DNA of 64,000 nt from Ganoderma boninense (Eukaryota > Basidiomycota > Agaricomycetes > Polyporales > Polyporaceae), in contig CM035311.1 in the NCBI GenBank assembly GCA_002900995.3, positions 2,542,001-2,606,000 on the forward strand. The letters run 5' to 3'. The first letter of the stretch is position 1, and every line of letters starts with the position of its first letter. A program made the translations under genes and the position numbers. Shown piece after piece: positions 11,721-23,202 of the stretch. The notes under the pieces were generated by a model. The model was given only the letters and a program-made list of their open reading frames with translations. It was not told the DNA's origin and did not search any database.

Positions 11721-12056
11721 CTAGTTCCAGTGGGCGATGATGAAGTCGTCTCCGGTGTCGGGGTCGATAACGAACACCTGGATGGTGTTCGTGTCCGCGA
11801 TGCCGTAGCCCTTGTTGTACTCGAGGAAGTTGACCTTCTGCGAGCCATCGCTCCCGACCGCGTACGAGGGGCGCACGCCGAGGTCCCGCCCGGAAACGAC
11901 GACGCGGTACGTGTACGCCTTGTCGGTGAGGACCTGCGGGAAGGTGACGTTGTCGACGAAGTTGCTGGGGTTGCCGCGGCCCCAGGTCGGGGTGTAGTTG
12001 AACGACAGCTTCTTCACGCTCCAGGCTAGTTGGAAGATGAGCGCGGTCTCGGACAT
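11721..12056 (-). CDS. Fungal immunomodulatory protein (LZ-8/FIP family)
   Basis: Uninterrupted 111-aa frame, exactly the usual family length. It has the N-terminal amphipathic helix segment ([16 protein letters not shown]) that mediates dimerisation in known members. The following blocks [46 protein letters not shown] and the end DDFIIAHWN belong to the fibronectin-III-like fold. Family members are small secreted or cell-associated lectin-like proteins that stimulate mammalian lymphocytes; their role in the fungus is unclear. No signal peptide is present, as in the family. The ATG is chosen because the family begins MSxTALIF; an upstream in-frame extension is explained as an untranslated leader with introns. 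Confidence 0.95.
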   Translation of the reverse strand: MSETALIFQLAWSVKKLSFNYTPTWGRGNPSNFVDNVTFPQVLTDKAYTYRVVVSGRDLGVRPSYAVGSDGSQKVNFLEYNKGYGIADTNTIQVFVIDPDTGDDFIIAHWN

Positions 12057-12275
12057 GATACTGGCGGACCAGAGGTCAGGGGGATATCGAAGGGGGGGAG
12101 GGGGGTTGGAGACGACATAGGCAAACCTTGGTTGCGGGTCAAAGAGCTGCAACTAGGCACCTGTTAGTAAGCTTGTCCTCTATGAGGGGGGGAGGTAGCT
12201 TGCGACTTACTAGGAGGGAATGTAGGAGCGGATCCTGTGGTCCATTGGATGCTTTGTGGCTCCTTTATACTCAGC
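12057..12275 (-). promoter_or_regulatory. Promoter and intron-containing 5' leader of the LZ-8-like gene
   Basis: TATAAAG on the minus strand at 12263-12269. Between it and the ATG two leader introns are plausible: about 12147-12210 (GTAAGTCGC donor, TTACTAAC branch site, GCAG acceptor) and about 12061-12127 (GTTTGC donor, CCAG acceptor four bases before the ATG). Inferred from splice signals only. Confidence 0.5.
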
Positions 12276-13693
12276 GTAATCAGGCCACCTCTACGATGAT
12301 CTAGACTCCGGCACATGCAATGGGCGCAGGATTGCAAGTACATTACTAGGGAACCGAATTGCACACCTTGCCGACCTGGAAGCGACCCCTGCTGATCACC
12401 ACAGGTGATAGGATAGTACATTCTCCGTCGCGATTTTGGTGGAGTTGCGCCGGACGTCCGTCCTTGCAATCGCCGCAGGATTGAAAATTCCGGTGGGCCG
12501 CTATAGTCAGTACCTCCAGACGACGTTCGTCTCGGAGTTGGTGGTACGGCCTCTATGAATGGCGACTTCCATAAAGGAAGCATCAGTACCGCGCTACCTA
12601 CACATGCAGAAAGACGTGTCCCTGTCAGTGATCTAGTCGTCGCGATTTAAACCCGCATATTTCACAAACCTGAAAATCTGAGAGAGCAGCACACTGCACA
12701 CGTTTTTAAAATAGCTGTCAGCCTCAGAGTCAACTTGAAAGACAGCGGACCAATGTCTTTCTCTTTTTGGCACGAGGAATGGGCGAACTTACGCATGCCA
12801 TCTTGCTTTCCTCGGATGAAAACCCCGAGGCTGGGGCTGACAGGAATCGAAGCAAGAGTGTAACACACCGATGACATCGCACGGTGGCGATTACATACAG
12901 CCTACTGCTTGGCATGTTGACAATCTGGCGGCATGCAAAATAAGCTGGGTCCTTGTTGTCTAGGAGCCTCCCAGGTTTCTAGACCGTCATACAATGTGTG
13001 GAGGCTTGCAGGGAAGAGAGAGATCGATCACTACACGAGGCCGGTGACGATAAACTCACAACATATTGTCAAGACGTAGCAAATGGGGCTGGCATGGACC
13101 CAGCTCTTGCGCGTATAGCGAGGGAAACGATGTAAGCCAGCCCTGCTGCCGTCTTGAGTTTCCTCCGTCTGCCGTACTACGCACGGGATGCAATTCTTGG
13201 CCGCAACACAAACGTGCCCCTTGGTCATTCAAGTGGGTCCCAGGAGGTCGAGTGTCAGTTGTTGGTTACTGCTTGGCTGATGAGCCTGGGAGAATGTCTG
13301 GCTGTGTCTCCTGGGCTCACTTGTAGGACGCTAGAAACGCAATGTAGAAGTAATAGCCGATTTCAGAGGCTTCACGATCGTCGGACTTGCAGATCAATAT
13401 ACTTGGGCACGACGCCAATGCACGGTCCGACAACGTCAAGCCTGAGGCTTCCAGGACATCGGAGTCAGTCCTCCTAACCACAGCTCATTAGACCTTCCAT
13501 CCGCTCCCCCTGGATTGAGACCCAGACTGAAGACGTCCTCAAAGCAGCACCGAGATGCCAACGATACACTAACATGACAAAGTCAGAAAGCAATAATACA
13601 CCCAATGTACACTTCGTGAAACAAAAATACAAAACGACACCTGCAGAACATCCGCACCCCTCCTGCGCCCCTCCCGACTCTCCCACACCCTGC
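12276..13693. other. Intergenic, nothing recognised
   Basis: About 1.4 kb between the LZ-8-like promoter and the 3' end of the RING gene. Frames are short, lack plausible splice chains and resemble no family. The part nearest 13694 should be the RING gene's 3' untranslated region. Confidence 0.4.
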
Positions 13694-15620
13694 TCACATG
13701 TCGTCGTCGACCATCTCATCCGCCCACGCCTCCGAATCCGTGTTGTCGTACTCCTCATCCTCCTCGGCCGGGATGAGCCTCCACGCGCTCCACGTCCCCT
13801 CGCGGTGGTCGTTCTCGACGCGCCAGCGTTCGGGGCGACCATAGATGTCGGCAAGGACCCAGTCGATGTACTCCTCGCCCGTCTCGTCGTCGGGGTGCAG
13901 CTCGATGTTGAAACCGAGGTGGACCTCGTTCTCTCCGTCGACCATCGCGCACAGGCCCGTGTTGTGGCAATACGTCATCTCGAAGAGCTCGATCATCTGC
14001 AGCGTCACGCCGCGGCGGAGCATCGAGAACTCCGGCGCGTCCTCCTCGAGGAACGGATACTCGTCCGGCGACACGGGCACCGTCGGCGGCGCCCACTGCG
14101 CGCGCACGTACGGGCCGTCGTAGCGCTCGTCGTCCTCGCCCGTGCCGTACCCGTCGAACGACCAGTAGCCATCTTCCTCGTCGTAGCCCTCGCCGTCCTC
14201 GCCATCTTCGTCCTCCTCGTCTTCATCATCCTCGTCCTCGTCCTCATCGTGATCACTGCTCCAATAGTCGTCGACTTCGGTGTGGTCGCGGAAGATCCCC
14301 GCCCAAGGATCATCGTCGTCGGGCGGGGGTGACGGGCGCGCGGCGCCCGCAGGCGCCTTGGACTTGTCCAAGGCAGAAGCAATCGACTTCACGAGGTATA
14401 AGGGTATCGGGCGGCTGCGGACAACCGCGCGACAGCAGGGACACGACTTCTTTCTATAGAGCAGCGCGTCCGGGTAGTCGTCGTCCATCATGTCATCGTC
14501 GCCAGCTGGCGCATTCTTGAACCATCCCTGCAGGCAAGTCACGCACAGCACGTGGCCGCATGGGGACAAGCTGCTGGACGTGAGTACGTACTGCGCTCAC
14601 GAGTATATCCTGACGTACCCATATGGCTTGAGGAGAATCTCCATGCAGATTTGGCACGTGAGATTAGTTTCCATGGTGGCAATAAGCTGTCCGTTACGTC
14701 AAGGAGTGAACATGCATGCACAGCGAGAGACATACGTCATCGGACTTCTTCGAGTTCCTCTTCAACTTTTCCATTTCGACACGTTGCGAGCGGTGCAACT
14801 ATTGCCCTCCGGATGGGTACTAGGCACAAAGGGTATGAACAAGACTTGAAACGTACCTCATCCGTGGTTGTCAACTCTGACCTAAGCTCATCAATTACCT
14901 ACAAAAGAAGTCAGCGCATGTCATGGCACGACGCAGAGGTAATGCACCTTGCTCTGTCGGCCGATGGTCTTCTTGGCCATAGCCACTTGCTGTTGCCCTT
15001 CCTCAGCCACCTCGAACCGGAAGAGAGCACTCAGAACACACCTTCCGCATATTCTCAACCTCCTGCTTCATCCGCGTATACTCTGCCTGGGCCAGCGGCC
15101 CAGTATACATGGGATCATCCTCATCCTCCGTAGACTCATTAGGAGTAGCAGCCTTCCTCGAGTGTCTATGCTGGGCATCGCGCGAACGGGAGCGCTCCTT
15201 GCGCTTCGATCTCGCGTTCTGCGCGTTGTTCGACCTTCCATTATCGTGCACAATGTTCGTTACAATGTCCTCGTCTTCGTCGTCCACCCACATCTGTGCC
15301 TTGGGCCGCGGCTTCGCCTTGATCCGTCCCCTGTCTCCCGAGTCGTCATGAGCGGACGAACGCACCAGAGTCATGTTCGCAGCATTGGACGAGGGCATCC
15401 CCCCTCCATTCGCGTGCGAGGACCGCTTCTTCCTGCGCAGAACGATATCCAGCTGCGGAGGGGCCTCGTCGATTGCACGTGCATCCGGGGAACGGGACCT
15501 GCGACGTCGGGTGGACCCAGTGCCAGTGGAAACGAGGGCTCTGTTCTCTCGCTGTTGTCGTGTCGAGCCGGTTGAACGGCGATTAGAAGAGCTGGTGTTC
15601 TGGGATACAACGGGTGGCAT
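13694..15620 (-). CDS. RING-type E3 ubiquitin ligase with coiled coil and acidic region
   Basis: Model complement(join(13694..14570,14619..14686,14736..14798,14857..14898,14948..14989,15042..15620)), 556 aa, in frame. Residues 1-180 are basic and disordered. Residues about 181-242 look helical (TRMKQEVENM, IDELRSELTTTDE, HRSQRVEMEKLKRN). The RING is C3HC4: Cys252/Cys255 (CQIC), Cys269, His271, Cys274, Cys277, then Cys308 and Cys311 (CPCC). The loop between Cys277 and Cys308 is expanded by an acidic insert. A strongly acidic stretch follows near 375-410. The C-terminal 150 residues are globular (MLRRGVTLQMIELFEMTYC). RING domains recruit E2 enzymes; the substrate is unknown. Confidence 0.88.
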
Positions 15621-16244
15621 TGCTGTATGATATCAATGCAGGGACCGTCTCCTGTAATGACATGGACGTGATCCGAGCTCGCGTCAGACGATGCTTGTCA
15701 ACTTCTGCATTGAGACGGTAGCAACTCACAGGGTATGTTCTATGGATGAAAAGCTGAGTGGTGTGTTGCAGTGCAACGAGAGCGGAGGATAGTCGATGGA
15801 CGAGACAAAGGACCCCGATCATGCCCGGGGACAGGCTCCTTCGTGTGCCCGCTTATGTAACCTCACCGTTCCGTCACTCGAGCGCCAAAACAGCCTGTGG
15901 ATAAACTCAACCACAGATTGCGTGGCAAAGGACTGCATTCACGGTTGCTGCGATGCTTGATATTTACGGTACGGGTCGAGAGATGAGTGCGACGGAAAGA
16001 GCGAAACCATCGTTGCTGTTATGCTGGACCCGTAGATCCCAAATGCAGTTTCGGCAGCGCGAGAAGCGCCCTCCTACACAGCGTTGACGGGCGACTCATC
16101 CTGACTTGGATCTGAACCATGTATTTATGAAAGACATCGACATCTTCACAGCTGGCTCCCAATCCCTTTCGCCCTTTCATTGCCTCTAGAAGGCTCGCGT
16201 ACGCTTCCTGTCAACTATCACATCAAAACCAGGTCATATTCAGA
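15621..16244. promoter_or_regulatory. Divergent intergenic region, RING gene / TPT1
   Basis: Holds both promoters of the minus-strand RING gene and the plus-strand tRNA phosphotransferase gene. No TATA box or protein-like frame is evident. Confidence 0.45.
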
Positions 16245-17436
16245 ATGTCTTCCACCGAGGCGGACATGCTGCAAGATCGGCAGGAGCGCCGCCAGGCGAA
16301 GAAGGATCGTAAACGACAAGAGCCCCGACGAGACGCAGGTGGCCATTCCAAAGGAGAAGGCGGGAAAGGAGGAGGTTCAGCAAAGTTACGAGGGCTACCA
16401 AAGGATTCTCATGATGTCAGGATCTCGAAAACGTTGTCCTGGATCCTCCGCCACGGTTCGCAGTCGGAGGGACTCGCCATGCGCCCCGATGGTTACGTTT
16501 GCGTGGAAGAGCTTGTATGTTTTGTATTCGTGACTCCTTCCTCCTAGTAGAACTGATGACGTTTGGAAGTAGCTGGCCCGCCCCAAACTGCGTGAGCTCA
16601 ACTTGGCCACACTGCAGAAAATCGTGGAGAGCGATTCCAAAAACAGATACAATATGGTATTTGAAGCTGGTCCGAAGGGCGGCCATGAAACTTGGTGGAT
16701 CCGTGCCAACCAAGGACATTCAATGAAGGTAAGCTGAGCCCGATTTCCATCGGAACGCTACGCTGAATGTAAGGTATAGTCAGTTGCACTCGACCTTAAG
16801 ACCATCGGATGTCCCGCCGATATTCCTAGCGGCATCGCAGTACACGGGACGAATAAACGCGCATGGGAAAGCATTCGTGGGTGCTCTGCCAGATTACCGG
16901 ACGGCTTGGGTTTACATTCTTTCCGTTGACAGAGCAACAAGGCCTCAGTAAGATGACTCGAAACCACATCCATCTGGCGCAAGGTGTCGCAGGTTCTGGC
17001 ACAATTAGTGGTGCGTTTAATACCCTACGGATGTTCACTTCGCTGACAACGATCTCCAGGCATGCGCAGTTCCTCCCAGATATTGATATTCATCGACGTC
17101 CAAAAGGCACTTGACGGGGGGATCAAGTTCTACCTTTCCGACAATGGAGTGGTGCTCACAGCGGGAAATGATAAAGGATTCCTACCTCCGGAGTTCTTCT
17201 CTCGCGTGGAAACTGCTGACCGGAAGCCGCTGTCTGGATGGAATGGGCCAGAGGGTGTTCCATTGACTTCAGCGGGTGTGCGCCCACCGGGGATGATCAC
17301 CGCTGGCGGCACTGTCAGCTCCTCATCGGCTGCTGGAGGCGTAGATGAGACGGATGAGGAACTACAAAGCTCGATTACGGCTAATGTAGATGAAGTACGG
17401 GGACTGGAGGAGAAGGTGAAAGCAACCACTTTATGA
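16245..17436 (+). CDS. TPT1: tRNA 2'-phosphotransferase (KptA/Tpt1 family)
   Basis: Model join(16245..16514,16573..16728,16780..16876,16933..17010,17060..17436), 325 aa. It removes the 2'-phosphate left at the splice junction of ligated tRNA, transferring it to NAD, as the last step of fungal tRNA splicing. Visible family blocks: SKTLSWILRHGSQSEGL, RPDGYVCVEELL, RYNMV, the HGTNKRAWESI strand, and GLSKMTRNHIHLAQG with the conserved Arg and His residues, then ILIFIDVQKALDGGIKFYLS and NGVVLTAG. A basic N-terminal extension of about 55 residues and a disordered C-terminal tail after LPPEFFSRV are additional to the bacterial core. Single gene with no operon-like context. Confidence 0.95.
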
Positions 17437-18015
17437 TACTTGCGAGTAGATTTCGTCCACATATACATGGGTACGGCTTCGAACAGGCTGGAGTTACTTA
17501 TGGGAAAATAGCACCCACTTCGTGGACGTTGGGGTGAGTGTGCATCTCAACTTTTCCCTAGAAAGATGTTCTTGCCCGGGTTTTTCGGAGCCACGAGGGA
17601 GGGTCCCATATACGGACATCTGTCACGACGTTACACCGCATCACGTCTGCCAAGACAACTTGATTCCTGCTCCGCGCAGAGTCTCCCGCCTTTCGCCCGC
17701 TCCGCCCCCAGGCCCAGGCTCATTTCCTCGCCGTCCTGCGCTCTTGCCCCCTCGAACCGCAGCGACCTCAGACGGCGAGCAGAGCTCTGACTGCGCTTCT
17801 CAAGATCGACGCTCTCACTGATCGTGCCAACTTTTGACCTGGACATTCCCTCCTTCTCAGGCTCACTGACGACCAAGTATTATTAACGACTTCGACGACA
17901 CTTACGACCAACCCTTCTTGTGAAACCCTGTATCTCGTTCTGGTATCCTTATTCTTGTATTTTTGAACACTCTACTTCCTGTTCTGGGCTCGTTCTTGTC
18001 GGAGACTATATCAAG
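17437..18015. other. Intergenic, TPT1 terminator side and OST-alpha gene promoter
   Basis: No gene recognised. Both flanking genes read rightwards, so this holds the TPT1 3' end and the next gene's pyrimidine-rich promoter and leader. Confidence 0.45.
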
Positions 18016-21000
18016 ATGGCGGACATCCAGAACGGGAGATGTCATGCACAGCGTGCACCCTTGGACAGCCCACCCCTCGTTCAGCACGGCAAGATCATAC
18101 TGCAAGGTGCGCTTGTTATATTCCCTTTGGTTCTACGCGCGTATTAAGACGCCTTGCGGTCGCCAGCCCACCACGTACGCGCTTCAATCCGGGATGCCGC
18201 TCTCTGGTGCCGTACTAACCCCGTGGAAACAGATTGGGTGGATCATCTGCTCAGCCTTGACTTTGGTATCCATCGGTGTGTCGTTCTGGCTCATTAACAA
18301 ACATCTACGAAACTATACGAACGTGCGTATCCCAAGTTGTCAGTCTACTTGCTCCATTCTGATATCAATTGGCCGATTAGAAATACGAGCAACGTTGTAT
18401 GTATCTAAACTTCTCAAACACCACAATGCCTCTCATAAACTAACCTACTCCAGATATTGTTCGTATTTTGTTCATGGTCCCCTTATATGCGTTGATCAGC
18501 ACAGCGTCCTTTTTCTTCTGGGTGAGCGTCGCGTTCCCACCGTGAACCATCGGGCGCAGACAGCTGATTATGGTTACCAGAATCACTCCACGCCACTCCT
18601 CCTCGTTCGGGATTGCTACGAGTCCACGGTGTTGACCGCGTTTTTCTATCTTTTGCTTCTGTACATCTCTCCGGATGTGAACCAGCAGAAGGAGGTATTC
18701 CGCAAAGTACGCGGTCAACGGAAGCCCTCAACTATGCTATATATGCTAATGATTCTTGTCACCCAGAATGGCCTCTCGCGACAGAACGACAAGGAGAGGC
18801 GCAGGCGAGGAGAGCCCTTGCAGAAGTGGGTGATGCCCCTGGGTTTCGTGCGCAAAAAGCCCGAGGTTGGCCAATTCATGCAACTATTCTTGTTCCTCGC
18901 TGAATATGGATTATTCTGTTTTAGGACGGGCTTTATTTCTTGCAGCTTATGAAGTGGGGTGTGCTTCAGTACTGCGTAGTCCGACCAGGGTAAGCGCGCC
19001 GGGCCCTACCTCGTCGTGCAAAACTAATGCTAGATGCGTTACAGAACCACCTTGGCCGCCGTGATCCTCGATTACGTCGGCCTCTATTGCGAAGATTCTT
19101 GGAGTCTAGGTTGGGGTTACGTTTATGTATGTTCATCTAGGTTGCTGCTGTTCCCCTCCTCTGATGCACTTCCTTGCAGATAACCTTGGTTGTATCCGTA
19201 TCCGTTTCTATAGCCATGTACTGCCTGATCCAAGTGTACATGGTTGTAAAAGTGGAACTCAAACCACACAGCCCATTGCTGAAACTGTTCGCCATCAAAG
19301 CAGTTGGTGAGCTCCGGTTGTGGAATTATAGTGGTGTCTCATTCTGACTATCGTCGCAGTGTTCTTGACCTTCTGGCAAGCAACAGCCCTATCTCTGCTA
19401 ACCTTGTTCGGACTGGTGAAAGATGTAAGCCGTCAGTGGAACGCCAGCGTTGGCGTTACTTAACTAAATGTTTGATGTTTGCAGACTCCCTACATGACTG
19501 CTGACAATATCAACATTGGCATCGGAGCATTGCTGGAGACATTCGAGATGGCGTACGTACAATTTATGTTCATCTCCATGTCTCATGTCTTCGGACCTTC
19601 CACATTCACACCGTCTTTGCAGCATATTCGCCTGCCTCCACATCAAGGCCTTCTCGTACAAACCCTACGTCACGGACGACTACCCAACACCGCGGTGGCG
19701 CTCCCTCGGGCATGCGATGAACTTCAAAGAGACCGCCCGCGAGATCTGGCACGGCTGGGTCTACATGCTCCGCAAGAGCCGCGGGCATGAGGTCGACGCG
19801 CAGGCACGCCGCGAGGCCGTCCTCGAGAACGTGTTCGGGCGCTCGAGATTCACCATTGCCCGGGACGCCAACGGCTCGACGACCGGCATGGGCCATGCGT
19901 CGGAGAAGGATGTGAGCGTGAGCGTGCGCGTGGAGAAGGAGGTGCGCGTCGACGACGAGCGACAGTGGCTCGGGGCTGGGGACGACTATGGGTATGGGAT
20001 CGGGTATCAGGCGAGGAGGCAGAAGGAGCCGAGCGAGGGGCTGGAGTTGCAGATTGAGAGGGAGCTCGCGCGGAGGGGATACTCTCTGCGAGGTGAGTAA
20101 TTTTTCTGGGATCCAGGCAGAATCAAGCTGACGTTGAGGTCGCGTAGACACCGAGAGCGGAGCGTACTCTCCCATTGTCGACGCTGAGGCTACACCCGCT
20201 CCAGGTCACCAGCGTGTTCAATCTTGGTGGCGCCGCATGTACAACCGTCTCTCGCAGACCGGGGCCGAAGTGGACCTTGACAGGACCAGCAGTCGTCATC
20301 GCACCCAACGCTCGTCGTCGCGCCGGCAGTCAAGGGAAGTCCGTGGGGAGGCCGGCGCTGCTCGGCTTCTAGGCGATGTTCGAGAGGACGACTACAACGA
20401 CCCTCCGCCCCCTTCCGCCATCCGCACGTACCGCGAGACGAAGCGCAAGAAGCAGGCGCCGAAGCGCAAGGCCCCACCACCAATGCAGCCGCCTCTTCTG
20501 TCCGCGTCCTTCCGCGACATCCCGAGTCCCTTGAGTTCTCCAGAGATGCGAGACGGTACTCGTCTGATCATCCCTCAATCTCCTCGAAATCACGCACCTG
20601 CTTTGGACCCAAGGACTTTCCGCCAGGTTCCACCGCCGTTGTCTCCAAGCGCCCAGTCAGTCCACGTCGACAGCTTCCTCGAACGAGCATTTGTGGGTTC
20701 CGTCGGACACGACTCGTCTGCGGAGATGCTGTCTGCTGGACCATCGTCCTCGCAGTCTCACCAAAACCGTGTCGCTCTTGGACCGGTGCCCAGAGTGTCC
20801 ACCGGGGTGAAAGTTCTGCCTCAAACCCCAGTCGTAGTCCATCCCTCGACCTCACACCCGATGAGCCCGCTTGTGCCAGTAAGCCCTCCTCCAGCGCTTC
20901 CAGTACGCAATCCTCTACGGGCCCAGATGGTCTCCCCAGAGCGTCCGCCCAACGCGCAAGATCCTTTTGCGTCTCCGCGGTCTCCTCCGCCTGTCGCATC

Positions 21001-21466
21001 CCCTGAACGCAACGTTCCCTCTACGTGGGCGGAAGACCCACCGAGAGGGAGGCGGACATCGCATCGGCGAGACTCTGCCCAGTACTTCCCTGAGCCCGAG
21101 ATCAGCTCGCCAACGCAATACTCCCCCTCCCCCTTCTCCCCTGTCCAGCAATCCCCAACCTCTGCCCCGCGCCTGCACCGGAATAGCGTTGCATATTCGA
21201 GAGGCACGCGGCGGGATTCTGGGCCACCCCCACAACAACCGCAGTACACACCGATGAACCGCTTCACCCCGACCAGGGACCGGATCGTCCTCCCCACACC
21301 CCTCGCGCCTGCGTCGTCAGGCAGCCCGGGGAACGCCGCAAGTCCCCCACGACAGACGTTCTCGCCGTCGCGGTACACGCCGCCAGGGCTGGCGTCGTCA
21401 CCGTCCGCAACGTATCAGCGTTCGGCTGGACTATATTCTCCGCCATACCCACCCACCGCTAGGTAG
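18016..21466 (+). CDS. TMEM184 / organic solute transporter Ost-alpha family membrane protein
   Basis: Fourteen-exon model join(18016..18106,18167..18174,18233..18322,18381..18393,18454..18521,18581..18706,18767..18865,18925..18989,19045..19126,19180..19306,19360..19424,19485..19552,19623..20092,20148..21466), 896 aa. The N-terminal 350 residues contain about seven hydrophobic helices and the family hallmarks FWLINKHL, NHSTPLLLVRDCYESTV, LQLMKWGVLQYCVVRP, YVGLYCEDSW, VVFLTFWQATALS and NIGIGALLETFEMA. The remaining 540 residues are a long Pro/Ser-rich cytosolic tail ending YPPTAR. Family members sit in endomembranes or the vacuolar membrane; plant LAZ1 is an example. Exon 2 is only 8 nt and exon 4 only 13 nt. 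Both are needed to keep the frame and the family sequence. Confidence 0.92.
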
Positions 21467-22282
21467 CTAGCTGTTTACTCGACTCTCGGCTCTTGTGTCG
21501 GTATACCCGTTTTGCTGTTGTTGTGGTGTTGTTGTCTTGCTGTTCCTCTTGGTGCGATCTCGCAGGATGTTTGCTCAACTTATGACCTATTTAGTGTTTT
21601 GTTATTATCCTTACGACCATTCACGACCCCTGCTAATGAATCTAATGACTTTTTCTTGTGCGAAACGCTTGCAATGCATATGATTGTTCAGTGTGTGCGC
21701 CTCCGGTTACCTGATCCGGACTTGCGGCGTTGGAGGAGCGGTGGCTGTGCCCTCGGGTAATTGTGTAGCGCCCATCTATTGTGTGGCACGTGGGGAGCAA
21801 GACAATGAGGAAGGATAGACGCCGATGACGCGATTGCTTTTTGTTGTGGATCTCAGCTGACGATCGCGTTGAGCCGCTCCCTTTGTTCTCGCTCGTCTAT
21901 CGCCGCTGCGTTTATGTCTCGTTTCAATACGTCGTATCATCGCCGTGCTTCTCCGCCCACGCCTGCGTGGTTGTGCATTGTACTGCGTCCGGAAATTAAG
22001 CCTTACGTTTGTTCCTCAAGCGCGAAGGCAAACACGAACTGCAAGCTATAAGAATCGTCCTCCTTGTCCCCGAAATCCTGCGTGCTTCTCCCAAACCCCA
22101 TTGGCACACTCCAAAAGCTCGAGTTCCTTCTAATCATCTTCACTTGTCACGCACTATCGTCTGCGACGATCCTAATCCCTTGAGCATCTACGCCTGTTAT
22201 TTTCGATCACATCGACCTCCCCAACCCTACCCGGGACTCACTGCCTACGCTCCTCACAACCCTCACAACCCAAGTGTCTATC
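21467..22282. other. Intergenic, nothing recognised
   Basis: 3' flank of the membrane-protein gene and the leader of the small gene at 22283. Frames here are short and unsupported. Confidence 0.4.
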
Positions 22283-22528
22283 ATGTTCGCGTCTCGGGAG
22301 CCCACTCGGTACGTCGCCTTCCGCCGCCTTTCGTCATCCGGATCTAGTATCGCTGACCTGCATGCTAACCCCTCTAGCATGTCCTTCGGCAAGCACATCG
22401 AGCGCCGCATCGTCTGCGCCTGGAAGTCCCTCAGCCGCCGCGGCCGCAGGCACTACCGCGCCTCCATCCTCCTCCCCGACGACTTCGTCCTCCTCACCTC
22501 CCGCCGCCGCAGCGTGCGCTACGTCTAA
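22283..22528 (+). CDS. Small basic protein, unknown
   Basis: Proposed join(22283..22308,22378..22528), 58 aa. The intron of 69 bp has a GTACGT donor, a GCTAAC branch site and a TCTAG acceptor, all canonical for this genome, and the frame is kept across it. The product is very basic, with a helical first half (HIERRIVCAWKSLSRRGRR) and a hydrophobic strand pair (ASILLPDDFVLL). There are no known domains. Coding status rests on the splice signals and codon bias toward C-ending codons, so it remains tentative. Confidence 0.45.
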   Translation: MFASREPTRYVAFRRLSSSGSSIADLHANPSSMSFGKHIERRIVCAWKSLSRRGRRHYRASILLPDDFVLLTSRRRSVRYV

Positions 22529-23202
22529 GCGCGTCGCGCTATGCTATTCCCGCGCACCAAGGCGCCGCGCCCTCCAACAGACATCCGATTCCTTATGACC
22601 CCGCCACGCACTGCACGTCTTGCAGGATGGACCTTCGAGCTCCTATGACCATGCACGCCGACTACACGGACACATGCACCCCCGGACTTTTACGCTGACC
22701 TACTACATTATGCCTCATGCCACTTTAATTCCCGCGCCGGACTCGGACACACTACTATACACCATTGGATACCACCCGTAATCACTCACCCGCCTACATC
22801 GCTCATAGTCTGTATCGTTTAGCTGGACTTTGTAGTCGTCTCAGTAGCACTGGATTCTTGTATCGTTGGCTGTAGCTGTAATTTATTATATATTGCTACG
22901 TGTTCTCTGTCCCCTGCGCGATGCTCGTCGCGATGCATAACGTCCGGATATTAAGAAATAGCTAAGCAGAACGCGAGAGGCGACGCTGGGTGGGTGAGGT
23001 GCCGTGAGACCCATTAAAACAACTATGTACGTACTGTAGCTAGCGATACAGATGATTATGCTGCCGTACAATAAAGACCTGAAGAAAATGGAACAGCTAC
23101 AGCTCGATCGCTTCCACACTGTCCTGGTGTCCAAGCCCCTCCCGTCGCCCATGCTCAAAGCGAGGTAGCAGAAGATACTTCGCGAAAGCCCAATGGCGCA
23201 CT
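22529..23202. other. Intergenic between convergent genes
   Basis: 3' flanks of the small basic gene and the coiled-coil gene. Nothing else recognised. Confidence 0.4.

Noticed and set aside
12164..12583. 139-residue minus-strand frame upstream of the LZ-8-like gene
   Set aside because: It overlaps the likely TATA box and leader introns of that gene and resembles no protein.
18107..18232. Frameshift or pseudogene in the TMEM184-like gene after exon 1
   Set aside because: The 8-nt microexon with proper splice sites on both sides restores the frame and the expected family residues, so no lesion needs to be assumed.
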